64,000 nucleotides of DNA, from NCBI RefSeq assembly GCF_000252445.1, contig NC_017790.1, positions 1,780,501-1,844,500 on the forward strand. The letters run 5' to 3'. The translations under genes and the position numbers were made by a program. Source of the DNA: Deinococcus gobiensis I-0. GTDB taxonomy: Bacteria > Deinococcota > Deinococci > Deinococcales > Deinococcaceae. Below the pieces are notes generated by a model that worked only from the letters and a program-made list of their open reading frames with translations, did not search any database and had not been told where the DNA came from. How positions within the stretch are numbered: position 1 is the stretch's first letter; each line of letters opens with the position of its first letter. This document shows positions 9,892-20,214 of this stretch, one piece after another.

Positions 9892-10639
9892 ATGCCTACC
9901 CCTCCCCCATCCGCCCCCGGCGCGGCCCGCCCAGGCACGCCCCCGCACCAGGCCGTGACGGCGCCGGTCGTGCGCGGCTACGAGCGTTACGCCGCCCAGG
10001 CCGCCCAGTGGACGCGCGGCTACGAGTCGCGCGGCGGCCACGTCTACTGCGGCGCGGGCTGCTTCGCGTGCTGCGACATGCCCATCCGGGTCAGCCTGGC
10101 CGAGGCGATCATCACCGCGCAGGCCATCACGCCCGAGCAGGCCCGCCGCGTCGAGGAGCATGCCCGCGCGGTGCAGGCCAACGCCCGCACGGCCCCCGAC
10201 GAGGACGCCTACGTGGCCCGCCACCGCGAGGACGTGAGCTTCTGCCCGCTGCTCGACCGCGCGACCGGAAGCTGCTCGCAGTACGCCGCGCGGCCCACGC
10301 GCTGCCGTGACACCTTCAGCGCTTTTGCGGCGCACTACTGCGCCGTGGGCACCTGGGAGAGCATGGGCCGGCGCGAGCGCGCCGAGTACCGCCGCGAGGT
10401 CGCCCGCACGCCCGGCACCGACGGCGAGGTGCATTTCATCGCGCCGCTGGAGCACCTCAGCGAGCCGATCTGGACCGCCGCCAGCCGCGCCATGCGGTCG
10501 CAGTGGGGCCTGGAGGTCTGGGGCGACTTCTGGACCCTGACCACCCTGGCCGCCGACCCCGCATTCATGGCGCGCGTCGTGGCGGGCGACCGCCGGGGCG
10601 CGGCGGGGCGGGCACGGCAGCTCGGGCTGGGGCACCCGA

Positions 10640-10659
<20 letters not shown>
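9892..10659 (+). CDS. YkgJ-family cysteine-cluster protein
   Basis: 255 residues. The N-terminal cluster CGAGCFACC (Cys 53, 57, 60, 61), the FCPLLD motif and the CSQY-x-x-RPTRCR motif are the signature of the zinc/iron-chelating YkgJ (UPF0153) family. Members are thought to bind a metal ion; no reaction is established. ATG at 9892 is chosen because the TACTCT box ends 8 nt upstream and the longer open frame upstream is antisense to the GAF-HD gene. Its last 20 bp overlap the end of gluconokinase, which converges on it. Confidence 0.85.
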
Positions 10660-11206
<547 letters not shown>

Positions 11207-11255
11207 GACGGGCAGCATAGCGGCCGTTTCCCTTGCGGCAAGCCCGTCCAGGGCG

Positions 11256-13412
<2,157 letters not shown>

Positions 13413-13524
13413 GGTGTGGTGTGCCTCCGTGTGACCCAACTATGCCACGGCGAAGGCTAACGGGCGTTTGGGAGGAGGGAAAGGCGCGAGGCGTGGAGAG
13501 GCCCACAGATGCTCGACCGACTCA

Positions 13525-13724
13525 GGAGTCCCCTGCCACGCCCTCGCCCGAGTCCCCCGAAGGCCGGCGTGTGCGGAGCGCGCAGGCCATTGCAACACCC
13601 TGTGCCCGACCCCGGGCTGAGCCATCACGCCGCTGAGCTGTGCAAGGCCGCCGACTTCCGGGACGACTCTTGCCGAGCGCAGCGAAAAGCCCCCTTCCCT
13701 GGGAGGGGGCTGGGGGGAGGGAAA
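13525..13724 (-). repeat. Dispersed ~200-bp repeat, copy B
   Basis: Read on the minus strand, this stretch matches 29526-29733 on the plus strand. It starts with a C-rich hairpin, then a nearly exact 24-nt core (13668-13691, the reverse complement of 29566-29589), then a divergent middle, then a second block GGCCTTCGGGGG near the end. By eye identity is about 70% overall and near 100% in the core. It resembles the small non-coding repeats known in Deinococcus. It accounts for most of the 320-bp gene-free gap at 13413-13732; the remaining 112 bp next to the mutase hold only its ribosome binding site. Confidence 0.7.
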
Positions 13725-13732
13725 CGCAGCCC

Positions 13733-14182
13733 TTACTCCTCATCCAGGTCAATCAGCGCGATCCCGATCTCCGGCCGGAAGGTGCGCCTCAGCGTGGCCG
13801 GATCCTCGACCAGCGTCACTTCCAGCGTCGGCTGCACGTACCCGCGCATGAAATGGCCCCCCAGCGCCGTGCCGTCGCGCTTGCCCACGACGATGTGCGG
13901 GTGGACCTGCACCGCGCCGTCCTCCTTGCGCGAGACGTTGCCGATCAGGCTCAGGACCTCGACCTGTTCCATCACCTCGATGGACTCGTATTCCTTGCGT
14001 TCCAGATCGAAGAACCCGAACCGGACGCTGCTCAGTGCCCCCAGCGCCGTGAACGTCCCGGCACTCACGTCGTGCCCGGTGGTGAAGGCTTCGAGCCCCG
14101 CCAGCACCTCGTCGCCGGGATCGAAGACCAGCACGAAGGTGCGCTCGCCGCCCGGGGCCGTCTGGATGAGTTTGGACTTCAT
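13733..14182 (-). CDS. PPC (DUF296) domain protein
   Basis: 149 residues, the size of stand-alone bacterial PPC/DUF296 proteins. 'FVLVFDPGDEVLAGLEAF' and 'HPHIVVGKRDGTALGGHFMRGYVQPTLEVTL' match the family, including the G-G-H-[FL] segment with conserved His. Plant relatives carry AT-hook DNA-binding parts; none is seen here. Bacterial members form trimers with a buried metal-site-like patch, and their role is not settled. Leaderless layout: TAGGGT (14189-14194) ends 6 nt before ATG 14180-14182. No operon partner. Confidence 0.85.
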   Translation of the reverse strand: MKSKLIQTAPGGERTFVLVFDPGDEVLAGLEAFTTGHDVSAGTFTALGALSSVRFGFFDLERKEYESIEVMEQVEVLSLIGNVSRKEDGAVQVHPHIVVGKRDGTALGGHFMRGYVQPTLEVTLVEDPATLRRTFRPEIGIALIDLDEE

Positions 14183-14336
14183 GACTGCACCCTATCTGCG
14201 CCCCATACCCGCCGGGCATGGTCCGCCTTTAGGCGACGCTGAGGGCTGTGGCCGCCGCCTGCGACTTGGGGACACCTTCCGATATCTCTCATATTGTGAG
14301 GCGATCCTGAGCTGACGGACAGGGCCAGACCGTTCA

Positions 14337-14993
14337 ATGTCAAGCCGGATGACCAAGACCCTTGCCGCCGCTGCCCTGACCATTCTGGGCGTCAGTCTCG
14401 CCTCCTGCGCGCCCGCCATGACGGGCCTGACCACCCTGGCCCCCAATGCCGGCCTGAACCCCGCCCAGCGCCTGAGTGTGGCGCAGCCCAGCCCCACGAG
14501 CACGGCGGGCACGCTCACGCTGACCAGCCCCAGCTTCGTGAACGGCGGGACGTACCCGGCCGCGCAGGTCGCCAACGGCTTCGGCTGCACCGGCCCCAAC
14601 ATCTCGCCGGCCCTGAACTGGAGCGGCGTGCCGGCCGGGACCCAGAGCCTCGTGCTGACCAAGTACGACCCCGACGCCCCCACCGGCAGCGGCTTCTGGC
14701 ACTGGTCGGTGTACAACATTCCTGCCACCGCCACCGGGCTGGCGCAGGGCGCGGGCAACCCTGGCGGCACGCTGCCCAGCGGCGCGGCGCAGCTGAACAA
14801 CGAAGGCGGCCAGCCGGGCTTCGTCGGGGCCTGCCCGCCGGTCGGGGACGCGCCGCACCGCTACGTCTACACGCTGTACGCCCTGAGCAGCACCCTGGAC
14901 CTGCCCACGACCGTCACCCCCGCCATCCTGGGCTTCAACCTGAACGGCAAGGTCCTCGCCAAGACCAGCCTGACCGCCACCTACGGGCGCTGA
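14337..14993 (+). CDS. PEBP/YbhB-family lipoprotein
   Basis: 218 residues. A lipoprotein signal ends in LASC (Cys24 from the first ATG), so the mature protein should be lipid-anchored in the envelope. The rest is a phosphatidylethanolamine-binding protein / Raf kinase inhibitor-like domain: PNISPALNWSGVPAGTQSLVL, KYDPDAP, FWHWSVYNIP and the late PHRYVYTLYAL. Bacterial YbhB-type proteins have no firm biochemical role. A second in-frame ATG at 14349 would leave a shorter but still adequate signal. Neither start has a convincing Shine-Dalgarno; a TATTGT box at 14292-14297 is a possible -10. Confidence 0.87.
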   Translation: MSSRMTKTLAAAALTILGVSLASCAPAMTGLTTLAPNAGLNPAQRLSVAQPSPTSTAGTLTLTSPSFVNGGTYPAAQVANGFGCTGPNISPALNWSGVPAGTQSLVLTKYDPDAPTGSGFWHWSVYNIPATATGLAQGAGNPGGTLPSGAAQLNNEGGQPGFVGACPPVGDAPHRYVYTLYALSSTLDLPTTVTPAILGFNLNGKVLAKTSLTATYGR

Positions 14994-15006
14994 GCCTCCA
15001 CTCCAC

Positions 15007-15033
15007 ACCCCCGGCCCCGGCGGCGGGGGTTTC
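15007..15033 (+). terminator. Terminator after the PEBP lipoprotein
   Basis: Stem ACCCCCG / CGGGGGT (15007-15013, 15024-15030) followed by TTTC, 14 nt past the stop codon. Confidence 0.65.
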
Positions 15034-15068
15034 TCATGAGGTCGGGCGGGGGCGGGTAGAATGCCGGG

Positions 15069-15782
15069 GTGATCCCCGAAACCCAGCTGCCCAGTGAGCC
15101 TCAGCCCGGCCCCCCGCGCGCCGTGAAACTCGCGCCCAGTCTGCTCGCGTGCGACTTCACGCGCCTGGGCGAGGAACTCCGGAGTATCCAGGGGGCCGAC
15201 TGGGCACACGTGGACGTGATGGATGGCCAGTTCGTGCCCAACATCAGCTTCGGGCTGCCGATCCTGGCGGCGGCGCGCCGGGCGAGCGGACTGTACATGG
15301 ACGTGCACCTGATGATCGACTCGCCCGAGCGCTACCTGCGCGACTTCGCGGAGGCCGGGGCCGACGGGCTGACGGTGCATGTCGAGGCGACGCGGCACAT
15401 CCACCGCGCCGTGCAGATGATCCGCGAGCTGGGCAAGCACGCGGGCGTGACCCTGAACCCCGGCACGCCGCTGGAAGCCGTGCGGCCCGTGCTGGCGGAC
15501 GTGGACACGGTGCTGGTCATGAGCGTGAACCCCGGCTTCGGCGGCCAGAAGTTCCTGCCCCAGAGTCTGGAGCGGGTGCGGACCCTGCGGCGCTGGCTGG
15601 ACGACCTGGGCAGCGCGGCCACGTTGCAGGTGGACGGCGGCGTCTCGGCCGCCAACGCCCGCGCCCTGGCCGACGCCGGGGCGACCTGCCTCGTCGCGGG
15701 CAGCGCCGTGTTCGGGGCGGACGGCGGCGCGGCGGGCCTGGAGCGCCTGAGCGCCAGCCTGAGCGGAGCCGCGCGCAAATGA
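15069..15782 (+). CDS. rpe: Ribulose-phosphate 3-epimerase
   Basis: 237 residues, slightly longer than the usual 220 because of a 17-residue N-terminal extension. The enzyme interconverts ribulose-5-P and xylulose-5-P. The TIM-barrel motifs are complete: [21 protein letters not shown] (metal His and Asp), [25 protein letters not shown] and [10 protein letters not shown]. The GTG start at 15069 is supported by TAGAAT (15057-15062) ending 6 nt before it (leaderless layout). The next gene starts within its stop codon. Confidence 0.95.
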   Translation: MIPETQLPSEPQPGPPRAVKLAPSLLACDFTRLGEELRSIQGADWAHVDVMDGQFVPNISFGLPILAAARRASGLYMDVHLMIDSPERYLRDFAEAGADGLTVHVEATRHIHRAVQMIRELGKHAGVTLNPGTPLEAVRPVLADVDTVLVMSVNPGFGGQKFLPQSLERVRTLRRWLDDLGSAATLQVDGGVSAANARALADAGATCLVAGSAVFGADGGAAGLERLSASLSGAARK

Positions 15783-16492
15783 GGCTGCGCGCCGACCTGC
15801 TGCCGCACGGCACCTACTCGGACGTGGTGCTGGTCATCGACGTGCTGCGCGCGACCACCACCGCCGTGACCTACCTGGAACACGGGGCCGAGGCGCTGTG
15901 GCTCACCGCCTCGCCGGATGTGGCGCTGGGCCTGCGCGCGCCGGGCCGGGTGCTGGCGGGCGAGCGGGGCGGCCTGCCCATCCCGGGTTTCGATCTGGGC
16001 AACAGTCCCGTGCAGGCGGCGCAGAACTTCACCGGGCGGGTGGTCGTCATGAACACCAGCAACGGCACCGGGGCCGCGCACGTGGCCGCCCAGACCGGCA
16101 AGCACGTCTTTCTGGCAGCGCTGACCAATGCCCACGCCGCCGCCCGCCGCGCCCGCGCCCTGGCGACCGAGGAGATCGCCGTGGTGTGTGCGGGCACCGA
16201 CGGCCACGTGGGCCTGGAGGACGTGTACGCCGCCGGGGTCATTTCCGAGTACCTGCTGGCGATGGGCGAATTCACGCTCGACGACGGCGCGCGCCTGGCG
16301 CTGACGCTGCGGCGCAGCCAGGCCAACCCGCTCGACGCCCTGCGCGGCAGCGGGCATGGCCAGTACCTCGAACGCCTGGGCTTGGAGGCCGATGTGCAGT
16401 ACGCGGCCGGTCTGAGCACGAGTACGGTGGTGCCGGTGCTCACACCGGGCCTGGAGACGCCGGAGGGCGCGCTGCGGTTCGTGGGCGGGTAG
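15779..16492 (+). CDS. 2-phosphosulfolactate phosphatase family protein (ComB-like)
   Basis: 237 residues, the size of the ComB family. In methanogens ComB makes sulfolactate during coenzyme M synthesis; many bacteria carry homologues of unknown substrate. [11 protein letters not shown] near the start, [13 protein letters not shown] and [19 protein letters not shown] are family motifs with acidic and Cys residues. The ATG overlaps the rpe stop (ATGA), so it is translationally coupled to rpe. Coenzyme M synthesis is not expected in this organism, so only the phosphatase-like fold is claimed. Confidence 0.85.
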   Translation: MRLRADLLPHGTYSDVVLVIDVLRATTTAVTYLEHGAEALWLTASPDVALGLRAPGRVLAGERGGLPIPGFDLGNSPVQAAQNFTGRVVVMNTSNGTGAAHVAAQTGKHVFLAALTNAHAAARRARALATEEIAVVCAGTDGHVGLEDVYAAGVISEYLLAMGEFTLDDGARLALTLRRSQANPLDALRGSGHGQYLERLGLEADVQYAAGLSTSTVVPVLTPGLETPEGALRFVGG

Positions 16493-16510
16493 GGGCCGGG
16501 CGACCAAAGA

Positions 16511-16545
16511 AAGACCGGACAGGGCTTTCCCCGTCCGGTCTTCTC
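16511..16545. terminator. Bidirectional terminator between comB-like gene and thiolase
   Basis: Ten-bp stem AAGACCGGAC / GTCCGGTCTT (16511-16520, 16533-16542) with T-rich sequence outside on both strands, placed between two converging genes. Confidence 0.8.
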
Positions 16546-16557
16546 CTGCATGCTGAT

Positions 16558-17739
16558 CTACAGCACCTCGAACAGCCCGGCCGCCCCCATGCCGCCGCCC
16601 ACACACATGGTCACGACGACGTGCTTGGCCCCCCGGCGCTTGCCTTCCAGCAGGGCGTGACCGGTCAGGCGCGCGCCGCTCATGCCGTAGGGGTGGCCGA
16701 CGCTGATGCTGCCGCCGTTCACGTTGTACTTCTCGGGGTCGATGCCCAGCGTGTCGCGGCAGTACAGCGCCTGCACGGCGAAGGCCTCGTTCAGCTCCCA
16801 CAGGTCGATGTCGTCCACGCTCAGGCCGTGGCGCTTGAGGAGCTTGGGCACGGCGTAGATGGGGCCGATCCCCATTTCATCGGGTTCGCAGCCCGCAACC
16901 GCGAAGCCTTTGAAGATCCCCAGCGGCGCCAGCCCGCGCTCGCGCGCCGTATCGGCATTCATCACCACGACCGCCGCCGCGCCGTCGCTGAGCTGCGAGG
17001 CGTTGCCGGCCGTGATGACCCCGCCCTCAATCACGGGCCTGAGCTTGGCGAGGCCTTCCAGGGTGGTCTCGGGCCGGTTGCCCTCGTCGAGCCCGAGCGT
17101 GACTTCCCTGTCAGAGATTTCTCCGGTCGCCTTGTCCTGCACCTTCATGGTGGCCGTCATGGGCACGATCTCGTGGTCGAACTTGCCGGCCTGCTGCGCC
17201 GCCGCCGTGCGCTGCTGGCTCTGGAGGGCGTACTCGTCCTGGGCCTCGCGGCTGATGCCGTAGCGCGCCGCCACGACCTCGGCGGTCTGGAGCATGGGCA
17301 TGTAGATGTCGGGCTTGTGCTCGAGGAGCCACTCGCCGCGCAGGCGGTACTTGTTGGCGTGCTCGTTCTGGGTCAGGCTGATGCTCTCCAGGCCGCCCGC
17401 CACGTACACGTCGCCCTGCCCCGCGATGACGTGGTTGGCCGCCAGCGCGATGGCGTTCAGGCCGCTGGAGCAGAAACGGTTGACGGTCACGCCGGAGACA
17501 CCCACCGGGAATCCGGCGCGCAGGGCGATCTGGCGGGCGATGTTGCTGCCGGTGGCCCCCTCGGGGTTGCCGACCCCCATGATCACGTCCTCGATTTCGG
17601 CGGGGTCCAGGCCTGCACGTTCGGCGGCGTGGCGCACGGCGTGCGCGCCCAGGTCGGAGCCGTGGGTGTCGTTGAGGTAACCCCGGTAGGCCTTACCGAT
17701 GGGGGTGCGGGCGGTCGAGACGATGACAGCTTCGGGCAT
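16558..17739 (-). CDS. Acetyl-CoA C-acyltransferase (thiolase)
   Basis: 393 residues, typical thiolase length. It cleaves 3-ketoacyl-CoA with CoA in beta-oxidation, or condenses acetyl-CoA units. The nucleophile Cys90 is in [11 protein letters not shown], the second site His is in [16 protein letters not shown] (His349), and the acid/base Cys379 is in [17 protein letters not shown] is also intact. Start ATG 17737-17739 has GGAGGT 5 nt upstream. A promoter with TTGCCT (17805-17810), a 16-bp spacer and TATACT (17783-17788) precedes it. It probably works with the FadB-type protein at 26279-28357; FadA-type versus PhaA-type cannot be fixed from sequence alone. Confidence 0.93.
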   Translation of the reverse strand: MPEAVIVSTARTPIGKAYRGYLNDTHGSDLGAHAVRHAAERAGLDPAEIEDVIMGVGNPEGATGSNIARQIALRAGFPVGVSGVTVNRFCSSGLNAIALAANHVIAGQGDVYVAGGLESISLTQNEHANKYRLRGEWLLEHKPDIYMPMLQTAEVVAARYGISREAQDEYALQSQQRTAAAQQAGKFDHEIVPMTATMKVQDKATGEISDREVTLGLDEGNRPETTLEGLAKLRPVIEGGVITAGNASQLSDGAAAVVVMNADTARERGLAPLGIFKGFAVAGCEPDEMGIGPIYAVPKLLKRHGLSVDDIDLWELNEAFAVQALYCRDTLGIDPEKYNVNGGSISVGHPYGMSGARLTGHALLEGKRRGAKHVVVTMCVGGGMGAAGLFEVL

Positions 17740-17782
17740 GGGGGACCTCCGTTGGTCGGTACAGCGGGTTTGGGTTGGACCG

Positions 17783-17810
17783 AGTATAGAGATTCGGCCG
17801 CCCCAGGCAA
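17783..17810 (-). promoter_or_regulatory. Promoter of the thiolase gene
   Basis: On the minus strand: -35 TTGCCT (17805-17810), 16-bp spacer, -10 TATACT (17783-17788), giving a leader of about 35 nt that carries a GGAGGT ribosome site. Confidence 0.65.
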
Positions 17811-17833
17811 GCGAGGTCGCCCCGAATGCCGTT

Positions 17834-18202
17834 TCAGCCGCCGGAGGCCAGGGCCTCGGGGCGCACGTCTCCCCCACCCGAGGCGAGCCAGGCGCGCAGT
17901 TCGGCCAGGCCGTCGTCGCTGAGATCGCCCTGGAGGGTGCCGCCCTGCTGCGCGGTCCAGCCGCGTTTGTTGGCCTCTGCGGGCAGGCCGCGCAGCGCGT
18001 AGCGCCCCGGCGCAGGAGCCGCCGACAGCCGCACCGTCACGATATGCGGGTAGTACTCCAGGTCGAAACGCTTCTGGATGCGGGCTTCGCGCCCCCGGTC
18101 CACGCCCGAAATCCCGAAGAACAGGAAGAAGGGGCCGAGATCGACATACGGCCCCAGGCGTCTGCGCCGGACCGACACGAGCTGCAAGGAAGAAGAAGCC
18201 AT
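17834..18202 (-). CDS. Hypothetical protein, possibly glycosyltransferase-linked
   Basis: 122 residues, not recognised. The middle ([41 protein letters not shown]) is moderately hydrophobic, and the C-terminal third is Gly/Ala-rich. It has no signal peptide and no catalytic motif. ATG at 18200-18202 has no clear ribosome site or TANNNT box, so the start is uncertain. It runs divergently from the GT2 gene (about 120 bp apart). The opposite-strand frame here is merely an upstream extension of the GT2 frame. Confidence 0.6.
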   Translation of the reverse strand: MASSSLQLVSVRRRRLGPYVDLGPFFLFFGISGVDRGREARIQKRFDLEYYPHIVTVRLSAAPAPGRYALRGLPAEANKRGWTAQQGGTLQGDLSDDGLAELRAWLASGGGDVRPEALASGG

Positions 18203-18256
18203 GACGCCCAGTGTGCCACCCCCGGGCCCGGGCCGACTGACCCGGCGCGCAGGGGA

Positions 18257-18262
18257 TATAGT
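18257..18262 (+). promoter_or_regulatory. -10 box of the GT2 gene
   Basis: TATAGT 61 nt before the TTG start. A weak CTGACC at 18236-18241 is a poor -35 with a 15-bp spacer. Confidence 0.4.
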
Positions 18263-18323
18263 GCCTCTCCGAGAGAAGGCGGCCCGCCCGCGCGGCGCAG
18301 GCCCCTATCCCAGGAGAACCTGT

Positions 18324-19664
18324 TTGAACACCCTGCTGAGCGTGATCGACGTGGCCGGCCTCGTGCTGTTCGTGCTGTACATCGTGCAGCAGATCGTGAG
18401 TGCCCTGATGCCCCGGCCCCGGCCCCCCGTCGCCGGCCCCGAATCGGGCATCGGCATCACCTTCCTCATTCCGGCCCTGAACGAGCAGGACGTGATCGCC
18501 GAGACGCTGGACAACCTGCGCGCCGTGGTGCCGGACGCCCGCGTGGTGGTCATCGACGACGCGAGCGACGACGCCACCCCGCAGATCGTGGCCGCCCACG
18601 CGCGGCGCGACCCCGGGGTGCTGCATCTGCGCCGCGAATTTCCCGAGGCCCGCCAGAACAAGGGCAAGGCCATGAACTGGGCAGTCGCCCGGCTGCTGGA
18701 GCACGAGGGCTGGGCGGGGCGCGACCTCACGCGCGAGGTGTTCGTGGTCATGGACGCCGACGGCCGGGTGGGCGAGGACTTCGCGCCGCAGGTGCGCGGG
18801 GCCTTCCTGAACCCGGACGTGATGGCCGCGCAGGGCTGGATGCGCTTCCGGCACACCGGCATTCCGCGTGGGCGGGGCGGCGTGCTGGCGCACATGCTGC
18901 TGTTCCAGCAGGACCTGGAGACCTTCATCACCGGGCACATCCAGCGGGCGCGGGCCTGGGGCGGCGCGGCCTCGCTGACCGGCAACGGTCAGTGCATGCG
19001 CGTCAGCTACCTCGACTCGCAGCTGCGCTCCGGCACGCCGCCCTGGCCCGACGTGCTGCTCGAAGATTTCGCCAGCGCCGTGCAGATCCGCCTCGCGGAC
19101 CCGCGCTACCGCATCGCGCTGCTCACCGCGCGGGTGGGGCAGCAGGGGCTGCTCGACCTGCCGTCCCTCATCAAGCAGCGGTCGCGCTGGACGCAGGGGG
19201 CCATGCAGTGCCTGCCCTACCTGCGCGGGCTGTGGACCCGACCGATGAATCCGGTGGTGCGGCTGGACTTCAGCTACTTCGTGCTCGCGCCGTGGCTCAA
19301 CCTCATCCTGATCGTGAGCATCGTCAGCCAGCCGCTGCGCCGCATCTTCGGGTGGCAGGGGCTGGCGCTGCCGGGCTGGGTGGGCCTGCTGCTCACCGTG
19401 CTGCCGCTCGCCATGCAGCTCAACTGGGCGCTGCGCTACCGCCTCGACCGCCGCCTGGGCTGGTGGAGCGTGCCCTACACCCTCGCCAGCCTGCCGGCCT
19501 ACAGCGCGGCGCTGCTCGCCAGCCTGCCGCGCGCCTACCGCAACTTCTTTACCGGCCAGAACGCCTGGTACAAGAGCGAGCGCCACGCCGAGGGCGCGGC
19601 CGCCGCGCCGGATACGAACGAGGACGAGGCGGCCGAGGCGACCGGAAAACTCAGCCGGCGCTGA
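18324..19664 (+). CDS. Family 2 glycosyltransferase, membrane-bound, processive type
   Basis: 446 residues. An N-terminal membrane helix (about 8-28) is followed by a GT-A domain with FLIPALNEQDVI (47-58), DDAS, the metal-binding MDADG (143-147), LLEDF (245-249) and the processive-type KQRSRW motif (284-289). Further membrane helices follow near 310-330, 345-365 and 380-400. D, D, D, QxxRW is the cellulose-synthase / hyaluronan-synthase pattern, so it probably polymerises and exports an extracellular polysaccharide. The start is TTG 18324-18326, with AGGAG 7 nt upstream; in-frame upstream codons would have to be read from a shadow region. It pairs functionally with the three-domain protein at 20215-23592. 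Confidence 0.85.
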   Translation: MNTLLSVIDVAGLVLFVLYIVQQIVSALMPRPRPPVAGPESGIGITFLIPALNEQDVIAETLDNLRAVVPDARVVVIDDASDDATPQIVAAHARRDPGVLHLRREFPEARQNKGKAMNWAVARLLEHEGWAGRDLTREVFVVMDADGRVGEDFAPQVRGAFLNPDVMAAQGWMRFRHTGIPRGRGGVLAHMLLFQQDLETFITGHIQRARAWGGAASLTGNGQCMRVSYLDSQLRSGTPPWPDVLLEDFASAVQIRLADPRYRIALLTARVGQQGLLDLPSLIKQRSRWTQGAMQCLPYLRGLWTRPMNPVVRLDFSYFVLAPWLNLILIVSIVSQPLRRIFGWQGLALPGWVGLLLTVLPLAMQLNWALRYRLDRRLGWWSVPYTLASLPAYSAALLASLPRAYRNFFTGQNAWYKSERHAEGAAAAPDTNEDEAAEATGKLSRR

Positions 19665-19683
19665 GCGGAATGCTCCAAAGAAC

Positions 19684-19707
19684 AGTCCTGCCGGGGCAGG
19701 CAGGACT
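19684..19707. terminator. Hairpin between converging GT2 and HhH genes
   Basis: Nine-bp perfect stem AGTCCTGCC / GGCAGGACT (19684-19692, 19699-19707) with a 6-nt loop and no clear T tract. Its position between two stop codons suggests a bidirectional terminator. Confidence 0.5.
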
Positions 19708-19725
19708 CGACGGGAGCGGATCGCC

Positions 19726-20073
19726 TCAGCTGAAGTCGATCATGGGCAGCATCTTCTTGACGTTGTTCGTGCCGATGCCCTTCACTTTCTTGACGAGGTC
19801 GGCGCTGTTCCTGAAGGGGCGGGCCTTGATGATCTCGGCGGCGAGCTTGGTGCTCACGCCGGGAATGGTCGTCAGCTCAGCGGCCGCCGCAGTATTGATC
19901 CGGACCTTGCGCATGGCGGGCATGCTCATGCCGGGTTTGGCTGCGCCGGGCATAGGCGTGGTGGCCGACTGGGCGGGCATGGGCGCGGGGGCCGCCGGCT
20001 TGGCGGTCGCGGCGAAAGCACTGACAGGCAGCAGCAGGCTCAGGGCGAGGGCAGACAGCAGAGACTTGTTCAT
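19726..20073 (-). CDS. Secreted helix-hairpin-helix (ComEA-like) protein
   Basis: 115 residues. The signal peptide (1-21, ending AFAA) is followed by a Pro/Ala/Met-rich linker (about 23-55). Then comes a single HhH pair, INTAAAAELTTIPGVSTKLAAEII and LVKKVKGIGTNNVKKM, the ComEA-type fold that binds DNA. ComEA proteins receive DNA at the envelope during natural transformation. This copy has no SLBB domain or membrane anchor beyond the signal, so it may be a small soluble relative. No competence genes are adjacent. A start at ATG 20071-20073 fits the signal peptide, with GGAGG nearby upstream. Confidence 0.8.
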   Translation of the reverse strand: MNKSLLSALALSLLLPVSAFAATAKPAAPAPMPAQSATTPMPGAAKPGMSMPAMRKVRINTAAAAELTTIPGVSTKLAAEIIKARPFRNSADLVKKVKGIGTNNVKKMLPMIDFS

Positions 20074-20214
20074 GGGGAACCTCCGGGACCGAGCGTAGAC
20101 AGACCGACTCAGGGTCAGATGAAATGTCTTGCAGTTAAATGCCGTCTGGCACGCATTTTTTAGCGACGAGGCCCGGTCCGGCCACTGATGGCCGGGCCGG
20201 GCCTCCCGAGCGGC

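Noticed and set aside
17583..19586. 667-codon minus-strand frame over the GT2 gene
   Set aside because: Shadow of the GT2 gene with no domain; it would also overlap the thiolase end and the DUF gene.
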